Part shown: in pieces, positions 22,937 through 34,543 of the stretch
Layout of the letters: each line of letters opens with the position of its first letter
Numbering within the stretch: position 1 is the first letter of the stretch
Source of the DNA: Batkoa obscura
Lineage: Eukaryota; Entomophthoromycota; Entomophthoromycetes; Entomophthorales; Batkoaceae
Assembly (NCBI GenBank): GCA_030770535.1
Contig: JASVEC010000069.1
Location: 1 to 64,000 of the forward strand
Length of the DNA stretch: 64,000 nucleotides
Direction of reading: 5' to 3'
Made by a program: the position numbers and the translations under genes
The notes under the pieces: model-generated
Database searches by the model: none
The model's input: only the letters and a program-made list of their open reading frames with translations
What the model was told of the DNA's origin: nothing

Positions 22937-23018
22937 CTTCATTATTTTTTCCATCTTTTAGTGCTATTTGAGTGGAAAATTTGTTAGTAAAATCCTTAAA
23001 AGCAGAAAAACATCCCCA
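22937..23018 (+). mobile_element. Right piece of the miniature element split by the retrotransposon
   Basis: Starts CTTCATTATTTTTTCCA, keeps GTGCTATTTGAGTGGAAAA and ends ACATCCCCA followed by TA (23019-23020). With the left piece, and counting the CTTC duplication once, the element totals 99 bp, the family's normal length. Confidence 0.9.
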
Positions 23019-23293
23019 TATATAAAGCTTTTAACTTATAATATTATCAATTTAGATTTTGTAATTCCTGAATTTTTTTGGAACTTATTGCATTTATTTA
23101 TTATTATTTTAAACTTAAATTTATAATATGAGCTATTTATTTTAGTAGGTTATTTTAAGTAAATATATAAAACACTTAAAAAATCTGATCTTTTTGAATA
23201 TTCCTATTTTATTTATACTACCTTAATGAAACCTTTTTCAATAATTTATTAAATACTTTTTTATTTTAAACCTTCAAGTTGATATTTAGTATA

Positions 23294-23395
23294 TGGGGAT
23301 GTTTTTTTTAGCTTAACATTTTTTTCATCTTTTTTAAGCGTTATTTGAGTGGAAAAATTGCTAGTAAAATTATTAAATATAAAAATACATCCCCA
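23294..23395 (+). mobile_element. Miniature inverted-repeat element
   Basis: 102 bp between TA (23292-23293) and TA (23396-23397), with well-kept ends TGGGGATGT and ACATCCCCA. Confidence 0.85.
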
Positions 23396-24009
23396 TATGT
23401 TTTTTTCAAATATCTCTTATTTTTGTTTTAATTCAATTTTTTATAATAAAACCAATAATAGGTGTTTACAAAAAACATTGATTTGTTATTATAAAGAAAG
23501 AATTTACCTCCTTATTTTCGACTCAATGATATTTAAAAATTAGAAAAAAGGATGAAGCTATAAAAAATACTTCTCAGCTATTTATGGAAGTCGCATTATT
23601 TATAAAAAGGTATAAAACAATGTAAATGATTAAGACGTTTTTTGTTTTAATATTGACTAAAAAAATTCACCGTATAAAAGAAAAATAGGCAAATAGGAAA
23701 GATAATATGATTATTCCTATCAACTTGCATTTATTTATATGCCTATTTGGAACTGGTATTTACAAGAACGATAGTGTCAGATTATATAAAATAATTATTT
23801 ATACTGTAATATTTGCTAATTTCTATTAAATAGAGTTTCAAGTACAAATACTTTTTAGCCAATTAAAAATCATAAAAATAAAATGTGAAGTGCCTTTTAA
23901 AAACCAATCAAGGAATAATTATAAGGAGTAAACTAGGTTGAAAAAAGGAAAACAGACCAATAAAAAAATTCGTTCTATTTTTTATTCAGTTACACAACTA
24001 ATATTTAAG
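23396..24009. other. Intergenic and promoter of the coiled-coil gene
   Basis: AT-rich, no conserved coding pieces. The frame of the next gene is open back to a TTG at 23938, but the first ATG is at 24010. Confidence 0.5.
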
Positions 24010-25095
24010 ATGATGGGAAGGAAACTCAAAGTGGATAAAGCGAATATAATAGGACCATCAAGTAGTGATAATAATAATAGAAATATAAAAGCTAAGGCTG
24101 GTAGTAATATAACAATAATAAAGTCCTCCAATCATAGTCCAAGCAGTAGTATAACTAGTAGTAATATTAGGGTCAGGTCCCCAATTTCTAATGTATCTAG
24201 TACTTCGGTACCAAAAGCGAATCCAATGAATATTATTCGTCCTGGGGTTGTTTTTAGTCCTGGAAGTGGCAGTACTATATCCACATCATTAAGTAGAAGG
24301 CCTTCAAGTAGAACATCAAGCACATCCAATGAACAAAATTCTCAGAGGAATAATTTAGTCAAAAGTCCAAAACCTATATTAAACCAACAAAGTATATTGG
24401 CGGCTATCAATTCAAAACTAATGGCCCATACTAATAATTTAATTGAAGAAGATTATTCTCATTCGGATGAATCAGAAAGTAAAAATTCGGATTTTAGTGA
24501 TGAAGACAATTTTGATAAAGAGTTTGAAGAAAATTCGAATTCGGAAATTAATTCGAACTCTAATTCTTCCTTTTCTACAGATACAGGAAATTTAGATAGC
24601 CTTGTTATTGAAGCTCGAGTCAATAGAAAAGTAAGTTTATTATTATTTATTAAATGTTTTTACTTATAAAATAGATTTTAGATTTGGAGATATCAAACAA
24701 ATCATTATTAGCAATAAATACAGTTCTAGAAGCAAAAGTTCGTAAACAAGGCGATGAAATAGAAACACTTAAAAAAAGTTTACAAGGGTAAAATTTTAAT
24801 TCTTTTAATTAATATTTGATTTAATTAATTATTTAGTGTTGTCAATGGTGAGTTTATACCACTTCCTAAATCTGACTTAGATATTGAAGAAGTAAAATCC
24901 AATACTAATTTATTAATCATTACTAAAAAATTATTTTAGAGTGAAGAAAGTATAGATGATGAAGATGAACAAAAATTTAATCGAATATTAGCTTCTTTTG
25001 ATAAGATGCTTAACGAAGGAAAAGGAGCTATTGATTTTACATCACATAAAAATAGTGGCAGAGTACTTCCAAGTCATACCTTGGATTCGATTTAA
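24010..25095 (+). CDS. Ser/Asn-rich coiled-coil protein, four exons, function unknown
   Basis: About 314 aa from exons 24010-24630, 24675-24787, 24837-24891 and 24940-25095. The introns are 44, 49 and 48 nt, all GT..AG and frame-consistent. The N-terminal two thirds is low-complexity, rich in Ser, Asn and Pro with scattered basic residues (SRRPSSRTSSTS). It is followed by an acidic stretch (DESESKNSDFSDEDNFDKE) and a coiled coil spanning the first splice site (VIEARVNRK|ILDLEISNKSL, AINTVLEAKVRKQGDEI). The C-terminus is compact (FNRILASFDKMLNEGKGAI). The coiled coil resembles ones I have seen in uncharacterised fungal proteins, but I cannot name the family. A second ATG follows at 24013. Confidence 0.7.
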
Positions 25096-25637
25096 AACTT
25101 AATTAATTTTTAATTGAAATCTTCAGTTTATACTATGTTTTAGCTAGCTCTATTAATTCCATCCATTTTATTTTATCATGTTTACTATTTAATCGCTTAA
25201 TCACTTGAATCAAATTGATGAAGGTAGGTTAATTTGATTCAATGTATTTATCAACCTTTGTTTAATTACATTGTTGTTTTTTGTATAAAACTTTATTTAA
25301 AATAAAGTTTCTATCTTTCTGTTATTTTAGTTTTCAGTTTTGAGTTCTGTATGGTGTTTTGAGTTTTAATTTGGATGATTTGTGTATTTTGTATAATTAC
25401 TCTAAATTGTTTGAAATCATATCTCTTATCAAATGTCAACAAAGGCTAGTATAAATTTATCTCTAAACAATAATCTCAATAACTGATTTCATAGTTAATG
25501 AATAAGCCACTTTAAATAACTATAAAAAATCAAATTTTAAAAAACAAAGCACTCCAAAAAGAACAATGAAATCATTAAAGCGTTATTTAATTGCAGATTG
25601 ATAAAATGGAACGAACCGTTTTTAATAAAATTTAATA
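25096..25637. other. Intergenic
   Basis: 540 bp, AT-rich; nothing recognised. It holds the 3' region of the coiled-coil gene and the promoter of the next gene. Confidence 0.5.
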
Positions 25638-26264
25638 ATGATAATTACAACAACAAAATCAAGTGGCTCCAATAATAATGAAAAGAAAACACATGGACCA
25701 ACTTTAAGTTCCACAGTATTAGGATTTTTAGGTTTAACTACATTATACCCAGGAGGTGCTAAAGCGTTTTTGGGTCATACTTTGAACGCTACTAGAGCTG
25801 CTAAAATGACTAGAATAGGTAACTAAATATTAAATCTTAAGTAAAAGTAAATTAATAATTTGAAGCTTCAATCACTTGTATCTATGCATTATCGTCCAAT
25901 CTTTTAGAAGAATATCGTACAAACAAAAATGCATTTGATGATGATGATAATGGCCATGATTTAATTCATCATAAACCTCAAAGGAAGGATGATATGTGGA
26001 ACCCTATATTTGGTTCCTTGTTAGCAGGCGCAGTACTTCAAGCTAGAAGTAAACTTTATTTGTTATTTTTTTTAAAAGAATAATTTATATTTAGGTCGAG
26101 TTGTAAAAAATATATTAAAAAGTTCTGGATTTTTTGGTATTGGGATGGGACTCTATTGTATTGGTTTAGATTGGCTTGAGCCTATAATTCCATTAAAAAA
26201 TTTCGATTTGGTTCAATCTTTAAATAATTTATTGGATCCTACAGCTTCAAACAATAGAAAATAA
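25638..26264 (+). CDS. Small Tim17-like membrane protein, three exons
   Basis: About 163 aa from exons 25638-25818, 25908-26048 and 26095-26264; the introns are 89 and 46 nt and keep frame. It has two Gly/Ala-rich hydrophobic segments: STVLGFLGLTTLYPGGAKAF near residues 25-45, and FGSLLAGAVLQARSRVVKN followed by SSGFFGIGMGLYCIGL near residues 97-135. A Gly-rich helix followed by ARSRVVKN and a second Gly-rich helix recalls the Tim17/22/23 fold, so a mitochondrial inner-membrane role is possible. The similarity is weak. The charged linker DDDDNGHDLIHH is soluble. The first intron is the longest seen here, and an alternative acceptor is possible. Confidence 0.55.
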
Positions 26265-27079
26265 GTTTTTAATTAAATAGAATTTTATTTAAATTATATG
26301 CTAGTTAATTATATGAAACAGAGCTAGAAGTTATTAATTTTATATTTTAATTATTGTATAATTTAGATATGACCTGTGCTTAATCTTTACTTTAACTCAA
26401 TATACTTTATAAAGTTTATTGAATATTCCGTTTTTTCAATTATTTTCTATCGATCTACTTTATCAATTGCAATTTAGATAATTTAATTTATATTTTAACC
26501 AAGTCATTTATAAAGTTAGTCTAGAATTTAGAGTTTAATGTGGGATTTAAATTATTTCATAAGAAATATAAAGGTGTATAATTTTACAATTGTTTTATAA
26601 TAACATATTTTTTAAAATAATTAATATTGCTAATATAGATATTCACTTTGTGAAAAGAGTCACTAATTTTATTAACATAAATTATTTTCAGAGATAATGG
26701 AATTTCAAATCTAAATACTAGATTCCTAATATATGACCACTTTTTAAAATTTAGATATTTATATTAAAAACAAAGGAGGTAATATCTGAATAATGAGAAT
26801 CCTTTCATAAATAAAGTCACTGTATTATAAGAAAGTTTATCTATCAAATGAAATATTATGCTGTAAAGTAATATATATTTTTTCAATAATATAATTTATG
26901 GAACCTATAAAATGAAGAAACAAAACGATAGTTATATTATTTGAAATCTTTATTAATACAACGATATCTCAAAGAATATATATTTGAGAAACCAAAATCG
27001 TTATGTAAGCTATATGCAATAGCTTGATAAAAGCAAAAATTAAAATTCAAAGTTTACAACATCAATAACTTTAAAGTTT
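26265..27079. other. Intergenic
   Basis: 815 bp, strongly AT-rich, no coding pieces or repeats recognised. Confidence 0.5.
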
Positions 27080-27592
27080 AGAAGGACTAATAGAGAAGTT
27101 ATTATAGTTATTAGCAGTATGTTACAATCGATAGACTCAGTAACAGAATAAGATACGCTAACCTTCTCTTTGCCATTATCCTCAAAAGGTATAGTCAACT
27201 TTGCCTATTTCAAAAGCAAGTAGTAAGATAATAAGCCCATTATCTAAAAATTAAATAAATTGATAGTATTACGATAGAAAAGGACTTCTTTTTATGCTTT
27301 TTTAGTTACTTTTATCTAGACTTTTGATAATGTCCCCTATATTTGGAATTTTCTTTCGTAGTGAACTTTTAAAAATATTCAAAAGTGTATAAAAAGATAC
27401 TCCTTTTTAAGGAGACCTATACGATCTCCTGCTTTCTTGGGATCGAAGTTAATATTGTTAAGGCAAACCAAGGTCTCTTCATAAGTAAAGATTGGTTTCT
27501 TGGAAATAGTACTATATGAGTCTTATTTGACGTTAACTGCATCCAATACTAATATCAAACCAAAGAAAGAGATAAGACTTCAAAGTTTAACT
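27080..27592 (-). pseudogene. S41 peptidase gene remnant
   Basis: A decayed fragment of the same S41 family. From the 5' end on the minus strand it keeps SLISFFGLILVLDA (signal peptide), STISKKPIFTYEETL, VCLNNINFDPKKAG, INLFNF and, after an internal deletion of roughly 110 codons, IGKVDYTF, DNGKEKVSVSYSVT and ESIDCN. The later pieces resemble the 39911 pseudogene (GKVTYIF, VTGSIDYN) more than the gene at 8034. Frame changes and stops are numerous, and nothing of the catalytic half remains. Confidence 0.75.
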
Positions 27593-29440
27593 TTTTATAA
27601 TTTAAAAACTAGCTCTCAACTTGATCTAATGATAATACATTACCTTTCTATCCTGTACTATTTCTATCATTGACTTCAAATATTAGGCTTAGTATATTCA
27701 TTTTATTGACAAGTTTGCCGTTTTACATCTCATTTGTCTACCTGACTCTACTAATAGCATGTTACATCAACTTTAAAATTAAATCTGTGTAAAAACCGAA
27801 CTCAAGCTTATTATTTTACTTAAAACCATAGTAAAAAATCAGATATAAAGACAAAAACTAGAATGAACTATCAAGTGTAAAATTATTAAATGAAATGGGA
27901 GGGAAGTAGAATAGTATTCTCCTTTCTTTTCGGCTGCCATGGTCAAAAAGGGAACAATAAATGTTTTTTCTGGGTCTGCAGAACATATCAGTAATAATAG
28001 GTCAGTGTTCTTTCAATGTTCCCTTGCTTTTCGCTCTTTTATCGTTAATAGGCCAAATGCTGTATTAGGCTCGCGTTTTTATAAAATATTTATTGGTAAA
28101 GTAAATTAGCTTTTTTGTTTATAAGGTATAATTTATACTAAACTGTATTAGACTCTTTCGTAAGTTAAATTTCAAGACTTAAATCCTATTATATTCTATA
28201 TATATTTATATTATCAAATAAATTTCAAAATAAAGGCACAGTTTTAGAGTCTATATATAATATGTAGTTTTTTTAAATAATATAACGACCTGCTATTATG
28301 AACTGTTATTTTACTTAAGAATTAAATAGTAAAATCTTAGTAATAAAGAAACAAAACTTGAATTGTATTTTTGTATCTCATTTACTAAATTTGGAAAATT
28401 AAATTTGATAAGTCATAGATCCTAAGTAAAATTTCGAAATTTTAGTATGAAAATAAAGATATATTTAAAACACAAAAATTAAAATTGACATATGAGACTT
28501 TCTATCTAATTTCAAAATTTCAAAAATGAAGCCTGAATACGACTTTTTTGTTTTTGGGTTTTTAAATGCTGGCTTTTATCATAAATTTGTAGAACATTTT
28601 AACATATTAGAATTAGGGAAAATTTCGATTAGTTATATAAATTATTATAACTACTAATATCGATATTATAAATTCTAAAATCTAAATATAACTTCAGTAA
28701 AGTAGGCTAATACCATTTTGTAATAAAGAAAACACAGCTACTCTTGAGGTAAATTGTTTTTATAAAAGTGAGCTAATTTTGATAACTATTGTAGTATTTA
28801 AAATGAAATACGTCTTTTGAGTAATAAGTAATTTAATCTGATTAAGATATGTTACCTTGGCAATCCAGGTCATTGTAATAAAAAACAAAATACTTTATAT
28901 AAAGAACTTATCATTTTACGTGATTTAATTAATACTATTTTAAAATATTTGCACATGAAAAATATTTCAAAAATAAAATAAAATAAAATAAAATACATGT
29001 AAATTACTAATCCTTAAACTTAATTATTAATAAATTCAAAAATTACTATTTTGGGTCAAAAAGTGACAACAATTTAATAATCCAATTTATTTAATAAGCT
29101 TATTTAATAAGCTTATTTGATAATAATTAAAAAAACAGGAGTAGCATTATAAGGAATTACTAAGTTATATGGAGATTTTTTGGAGAAATTCAATGTATAA
29201 CGTAACTTGAATATTTTCTCAATCAATCCCGTTACTGAAATAAATTTAGTAAATCAAATAGAATCCAACACACCACTATTTTGCGCATAAATTAGATTTT
29301 AAGGGTAATAAATTAAAATTTTAGTTTAATATTTTGGCCCCCTTAATTATATTTCTCATCCACACCATCTAAAATTAAATTAATATGTAAAAAAACAAAA
29401 AACCATTTTTTATCTTTTCTTTACTTTCTTATATTACCGA
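27593..29440. other. Intergenic with a G+C-richer patch
   Basis: Mostly AT-rich. A patch at about 27900-28085 is visibly richer in G+C (GGCTGCCATGG, TTCCCTTGCTTTTCGCTC) but gives no recognisable protein on either strand. Near 28970-28996 there is an (AAATA)n run, and near 29087-29120 a tandem TTATTTAATAAGC repeat. Confidence 0.4.
29087..29120. repeat. Short tandem repeat TTATTTAATAAGC
   Basis: Two and a half copies of a 13-nt unit. Each unit contains the palindrome ATAAGCTTAT at the junction. Confidence 0.55.
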
Positions 29441-31233
29441 ATGGTAGACATAACAATAACTTTTATACTAGTTTTAATATTTTTGTTAATATGGACTGGT
29501 ATAGTGACCGTATCAATGTATTTAATAAAAAGATTTAGAAACTCATTAGCTATTAGAACTCGAGGCTATTCAATAACAATTCTACTTACAGTCAATCATT
29601 ATTTTATTGTTTTTTGTTTAGCACTGAAAATTTTGTTACAAGATAATGTGCCTTGCTCAATGAAGCTTTGGGTACCTGGCTTACTTTTACCTCTTTGGGG
29701 CGCTACTTTATTAGCTCGTTTCTTAAGAGTTTTATTTTTACATCGTGTCAATCAATTACAATTAAAACTCAGTGCAGCAATATCTACTATAAAACCAAAA
29801 GATATACCAGGTATTGATTTAAGTTCAAATGATTGTACCAAACAAAGTAATTTAAATGTTTATGTTGATTTGCAAAATTCAAATTATGTCTCATTATTCC
29901 CAAGTTCTAATTCATCTACTCAAAACTCAAAAAAAAAGTTCCCAAAAATTGATAGCTGGCTTTATGAAAATCGCATTTGGTTTACTTCTCGTGGTCTTAC
30001 TTTATGTTTGTTAGGCTTCTTATTTTTTAATGTTGTTTTGACTCTCTTATTTCAAATCTTTTCAAGCTTTAGTAAAACTATTGCTAAGGCCACTCCTCTT
30101 GGCACAAAATGTCCAAACCAATGGACCATCTTTCCTTCATTAGGAATAACTGCTTTAATGTTGATTATGGAATGGCCAGCATGTACGAAGCATTTGGTGT
30201 ACGCTTAGAATTGGTTGCTAATCTAATATTAGCACCTAGTTTTTTAATTATTTATACATTAGATGCATATATGGATTATGATACTGATGACATGCAATAT
30301 AAATTATTTACTTTCTTGTTTATTGGACTAATTTGTCTGATGCATGTATTTACTGTTGGTTATCCCCTATTATGGTCTAGATATCGTATTAGACTTTGTG
30401 GTAAAAGGAACAAAGTAAATAAGAGAAAAAGCATCTTACCAGTGATTAAAAAAACAAATGACAATAGCGTTAGTGATTTAAAAAGTGGACAACAAAACGA
30501 GCTAACATTGAAGCAAATATTAGAAAACCAAGCTTTATTTAATGATTTCAAAATGTTCGCTGCTCATAATTTTTGCGTTGAAAATGTATTGTTTTATGAA
30601 AGATTTCACAAATTGAAGCTTGATCAAGAAGAACAAGGTTGTGTGACTTATAAAAATGGGCAAAATGATGGGGCTTTAAGTCAGTTTGATACCTTAAAAA
30701 ATGGTTCTACTATAAACCTTGATGAAACTATTTGTCCAAATGCAATTCGAGCGAGTGAAACTAATAACGAAGATTGGCAAACAACTTTAAGATCTCAATA
30801 TACGCAGTCGATGGGGGATATTAAGAGGTCGGATATAGCTTTAGAAGAATTGAGAAAACAACGACAGTCAGTTCCAACTCAGCCACAGGAGTTAAAAAAC
30901 GAATCCAACAATACTTTATCTATTAGAGAAACCCCTTCTTTTAGCTTTAATCTGGTATCATCGTCTATTGATGTCAATTGTGCTACACCACAAACCCCTC
31001 AACAGTATGAAGTATTAGCTCTTTATAGAGATTTCATTGCTAAAGAGTCCGCGGTGCAAGTCAATTTGACTGGATTTACTAAAAAACAAATTCAAGAGAA
31101 ATTAAAACAAGGGATCCTGATACCAGAAATTTACAATATAGCCTACGAAGAGGTTTATTCTATGCTATTACAAGATATCTTCCCAAGGTATTTAACTGCC
31201 ATTCAAAACGGAAGACCTAGAGTTATCGATTAA
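29441..31233 (+). CDS. Membrane protein with C-terminal RGS domain; one frame change
   Basis: Predicted regulator of G-protein signalling with an N-terminal multi-pass membrane region, a layout found in fungi. Frame 1 (29441-about 30170) carries hydrophobic segments ITFILVLIFLLIWTGIVTV, ITILLTVNHYFIVFCLALKI, LWVPGLLLPLWGATLLARF and LTLCLLGFLFFNVVLTLLF. Frame 2 (to 31233) continues with YEAFGVRLELVANLIL, which matches the usual junction of this family, then LAPSFLIIYTLDA and FTFLFIGLICLMHVF. The RGS domain has TLKQILENQALFNDFKMFAA, NFCVENVLFYE and, after a variable insert, YRDFIAKESAVQVNL..FDIFPRYL-like ending (LLQDIFPRYLTAI). The frames overlap at 30109-30208, so one single-base change, real or artefactual, lies there. 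It would deactivate a Galpha subunit. Confidence 0.75.
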
Positions 31234-32170
31234 CTTTTTATTTATTTTTATGCCTTTATTCTTTAAGGCTCTATTTTTTATTTATTTTTCTCATTAAATT
31301 TTAAATGTTAATTCTATTTTTATTTCACTATAATTTTTCTAATAGCACTTTTGTATTGTATTATGTGAACACTTTTTCCTACTTAACGATTTATAATAAT
31401 TTGTTTAACCTTTATATTGTGCAAAAAGTGGTCAAAATAATAAACCAGAAAACATTCTGGTGTAGCTTTTTTATTAAATTATTTATTTGCTAAACTTTAA
31501 CATAATGTTTATATAATGGTATTGTCTCTAGAAAGGCGATGGGTTTCTACATCATAATATAGTTGCTACAATTACATTACAACTTAATTTATGATAATCT
31601 TTAAGTGGGGATATATTCTTTTGTTTAATTTTACTAACAATCTTTCGACTCAAATAGCATTTAAAAAATGGAAAAAGTTATGAAACCAAAAAAAACAGCC
31701 CTATATCGATTTTTATTAATATTTACCCAAAATAGTTATATCATTACTTAATTAAGAGCTTGAATCTGAATGAATTTACACTATGTAAGTGGATCTTTTG
31801 ATTTAGTATACTTAAACTATTATAAGAAGCACTAAAGCGCTTACTTTTGCCCGCAAGTATAGTGATAATTTTGTTATATCATTTAGCTGCGCAAGAATAA
31901 TTTTCTTATTTAGCTTTTTTACTTTCTTCCAGAAATATTAATTGATCAACAAGCATTATAGATATTCTTTAACTCATGGTCTAAAAACTTCAATCAAAAA
32001 GAACAATACCAACATTTATATAAAGTGCTCATGTTAATTGTATTATTTTTCAATTTTTCATAAAAATAGAGCATACTGCGCTCAATTCATTTCTTGAAAA
32101 AAGTTATTCAATTATAAACTATAAAAAGTGTCCATTTTATCTCCATTTTGATATAAAAAAACTCATTGCA
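31234..32170. other. Intergenic with one miniature element
   Basis: Holds a miniature element at 31606-31703. The remainder is AT-rich. The last 100 bp serve as promoter for the MFS gene. Confidence 0.5.
31606..31703 (-). mobile_element. Miniature inverted-repeat element
   Basis: 98 bp, ends TGGGGATAT and ACAGCCCTA, core CTCAAATAGCATTTAAAAAA. TA follows at 31704-31705. Confidence 0.75.
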
Positions 32171-33784
32171 ATGGAGCAATCTGAAATGAATGAAATTTTT
32201 GACTCTAAACCTCATAAATCAAATAAAGAGGGAAGCATAGAGGGAAACGTTATAGAAAATCCAGAAGACCTATTGGATCCAACCAAAGACTTGACTACTT
32301 TCAAAAAAGTGGCCTTAATTTTTGGATTAGTATTATCTATTTTCATAGCTTCTTTAGATAACACCATTATATCTACAGCAATGGCAAAAATTGTATCCGA
32401 ATTCAATGCCTTAGACTCAGTTACTTGGGTAGCAGGCTCATACTTATTAACTTCAACTGCAATCCAACCTTTATACGGTAAAATATCGGATATCTTTGGT
32501 AGGAAATACACCATTTTAATGGCATTATTTATATTTACAGTTGGCTCTATTGTTTGTGGAGCTGCTCCAAACATGATTGTCTTAATTATATTTCGTGCCA
32601 TTAGTGGTATAGGTGGGGGAGGCTTATACTCTTTGTCAATCATTATTATATCTGATCTTATCCCTCCAAGGATACGTGGTATTTTTATTGCTATTGCAAG
32701 TGGTATTTATGCTGTTGCTTCAATTGTAGGTCCTCTAGTTGGCGGTGCTTTTTCAGATAAAGTGACTTGGCGTTGGGCTTTCTACATCAATATCCCCATT
32801 TGTACAATTACTTTTATCATTGTATTCTTCTTCTTAAATCTTCCTATACCCAAAGGTAATATGAGAGAAAAACTCAGTAGAGTGGATTTCTATGGTGCAG
32901 TAACTTTGATGCTCTTTACTATCTGTTTAGTGCTCGGATTGACATGGGGTGGTGGCGAATATGAATGGAATTCAGCAGCAGTAATTGTACCGTTGGTACT
33001 TGCTGGTCTATTTTTGATAGCGTTTATCTACGTTGAATCAAAAGCTGTTAAAGAACCTATAGTACCAGGACGAGTATTAAATCGTAACACTATTTCAGCC
33101 AATATATCTGCTTTTTTTGTTGGTGCGTTATTTATGGTATCTGTTTATTATTTACCCATTTATTATCAGGTAGTCAGGAATTATGATGCTACGAATTCAG
33201 GTTTGGAGTTATTACCACTTATGCTTGGTGCTGTAGCTTGTAATTTTGTTAATGGAATTATTGTTACTAAAACCGGTAAATATCGTTTTATATCTATCAT
33301 TGGTGGTATCTTTCTCATTGTCGGAGCAGCCCTCTATGGATCCCTTTATAGAGTAAATATTACACGTGCAGAGGAAATTATCTTTCCATTAATCATAGGA
33401 TTTGGGGTTGGTTTATCTTTTCAAAATAGTGTTATGGTTGTGCAAATAGCATCCACTGATGAAGATGTAGCCACTTCAACTTCATTGGCTTTTTTTAGTA
33501 ATCTTTTAGGATCCTTAGTGGGGCTAGCAATTCAAGGTACTATTTTCAATAACTATTTGGCTAGTACACTGCATCAATTATTGCCTGAGTTAGATACTAA
33601 ATTAATATTAAGTTCTGTTAATATGATTTATTCGTTACCTGATGATCAATTAAATCAGGTTTTATATGCTTATATTCAATCGTTTAGGATCCTCTATCTT
33701 TCAATGATACCTTATGCTGCAATTGCTTTTATTACTTCTTTATTTCTTAAACATATCCCTGTTAGAGGACATGAAAAATCATAA
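32171..33784 (+). CDS. MFS multidrug transporter, DHA2 (14-helix) family
   Basis: Predicted proton-coupled drug/toxin exporter of the plasma or vacuolar membrane, 537 aa, single exon. After a polar N-terminus of about 45 residues come helix 1 (VALIFGLVLSIFIASLDNTII, with the DHA2 LDNTI motif), motif A (YGKISDIFGRK), motif B region (IIFRAISGIGGGGLYSL), motif C (GIYAVASIVGPLVGGAF) and the DHA2 signature WRWAFYINIP. About 14 hydrophobic segments follow the family pattern. The length is usual and no breaks are seen. It could export an endogenous metabolite, but there is no biosynthetic gene cluster nearby. Confidence 0.92.
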   Translation: MEQSEMNEIFDSKPHKSNKEGSIEGNVIENPEDLLDPTKDLTTFKKVALIFGLVLSIFIASLDNTIISTAMAKIVSEFNALDSVTWVAGSYLLTSTAIQPLYGKISDIFGRKYTILMALFIFTVGSIVCGAAPNMIVLIIFRAISGIGGGGLYSLSIIIISDLIPPRIRGIFIAIASGIYAVASIVGPLVGGAFSDKVTWRWAFYINIPICTITFIIVFFFLNLPIPKGNMREKLSRVDFYGAVTLMLFTICLVLGLTWGGGEYEWNSAAVIVPLVLAGLFLIAFIYVESKAVKEPIVPGRVLNRNTISANISAFFVGALFMVSVYYLPIYYQVVRNYDATNSGLELLPLMLGAVACNFVNGIIVTKTGKYRFISIIGGIFLIVGAALYGSLYRVNITRAEEIIFPLIIGFGVGLSFQNSVMVVQIASTDEDVATSTSLAFFSNLLGSLVGLAIQGTIFNNYLASTLHQLLPELDTKLILSSVNMIYSLPDDQLNQVLYAYIQSFRILYLSMIPYAAIAFITSLFLKHIPVRGHEKS

Positions 33785-34135
33785 TATGATTTTTTTAAAA
33801 AGTTTGAGCTCTATAATCAAATAAATAATTATTAAAGTAGATATTATTGTTAGTTTATGGTAATCGTTTAAAAATGAAATAGTAATAGATAAACAACTAT
33901 GGTTTTATCAAAAAGTTGCGATAACATAAAGTATACAAAGTATTGTTAAGATGCCAACTTGAAATTACAACATTTAGTAATTATTTATTAGATAACACTA
34001 GCCATTAAATTTTTATCAAAAATATTATATACACTCCATTATTTATTCATAGTATTTTAATATTTTTCTGATGATTAAGAATTTGTATTAGGAGTGTAGA
34101 TATTTCTAAAAGTTGTAAATTGAAATTAATTTAAA

Positions 34136-34351
34136 ATGGAACTCAAATCTGAACCCCAACAAAACATGAATCTTAAAACTGATGATTATAATGGTAAAAA
34201 TAATGATGTGTATAGAAATCAAGTAAGATGTACAATTTTAATATTTAAATGATTAAAATAGGAAGCTGGATTATTTACTTTTACAACCCTACGTATGGTT
34301 TATTTTAATGAGCAGATACTAATGAAGTTACTAAAGCTAGAATTAAGTTGA
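34136..34351 (+). CDS. Possible 58-aa protein with one intron, unrecognised
   Basis: ATG at 34136 opens MELKSEPQQNMNLKTDDYNG. A 39-nt GT..TAG intron (34223-34261) keeps frame into EAGLFTFTTLRMVYFNEQ, ending at a TGA at 34349-34351. The only support is the in-frame splice and mildly protein-like composition. No motif or paralogue is visible, and it may be a gene remnant or chance. Confidence 0.2.
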
Positions 34352-34402
34352 AACTCAACTTTCAAATTTTTTCAAAAAAGCTACTATTCCCAAATAAAGT
34401 TA

Positions 34403-34421
34403 CACGAGTGCTCAATATTGA
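34403..34421 (+). promoter_or_regulatory. Shared upstream motif CACGAGnnCTCAA (copy 4)
   Basis: CACGAGTGCTCAATATTGA about 140 bp before the start codon. The same word stands upstream of copies 2 and 5. Confidence 0.4.
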
Positions 34422-34543
34422 ATATTAGAGGCCAAAAAAGAGTACAAAACTTATATTGAATTACAATAGCTCACTTAATTAAAAAGTATATAAAACATAA
34501 TGATTTTGATATTAAGATGATTTTTATGAATTGATTTTTAACA

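Larger units (their letters stand above)
33785..34543. other. Intergenic with a possible two-exon micro-gene
   Basis: AT-rich. It holds the weak two-exon candidate at 34136-34351 and the promoter of phosphatase copy 4. Confidence 0.45.

Noticed and set aside
30163-30182. A 20-nt GT..AG intron that would join the two RGS frames.
   Set aside because: All other introns here are about 38 nt or longer, and fungal spliceosomal introns this short are not known. A single-base frame change is simpler.
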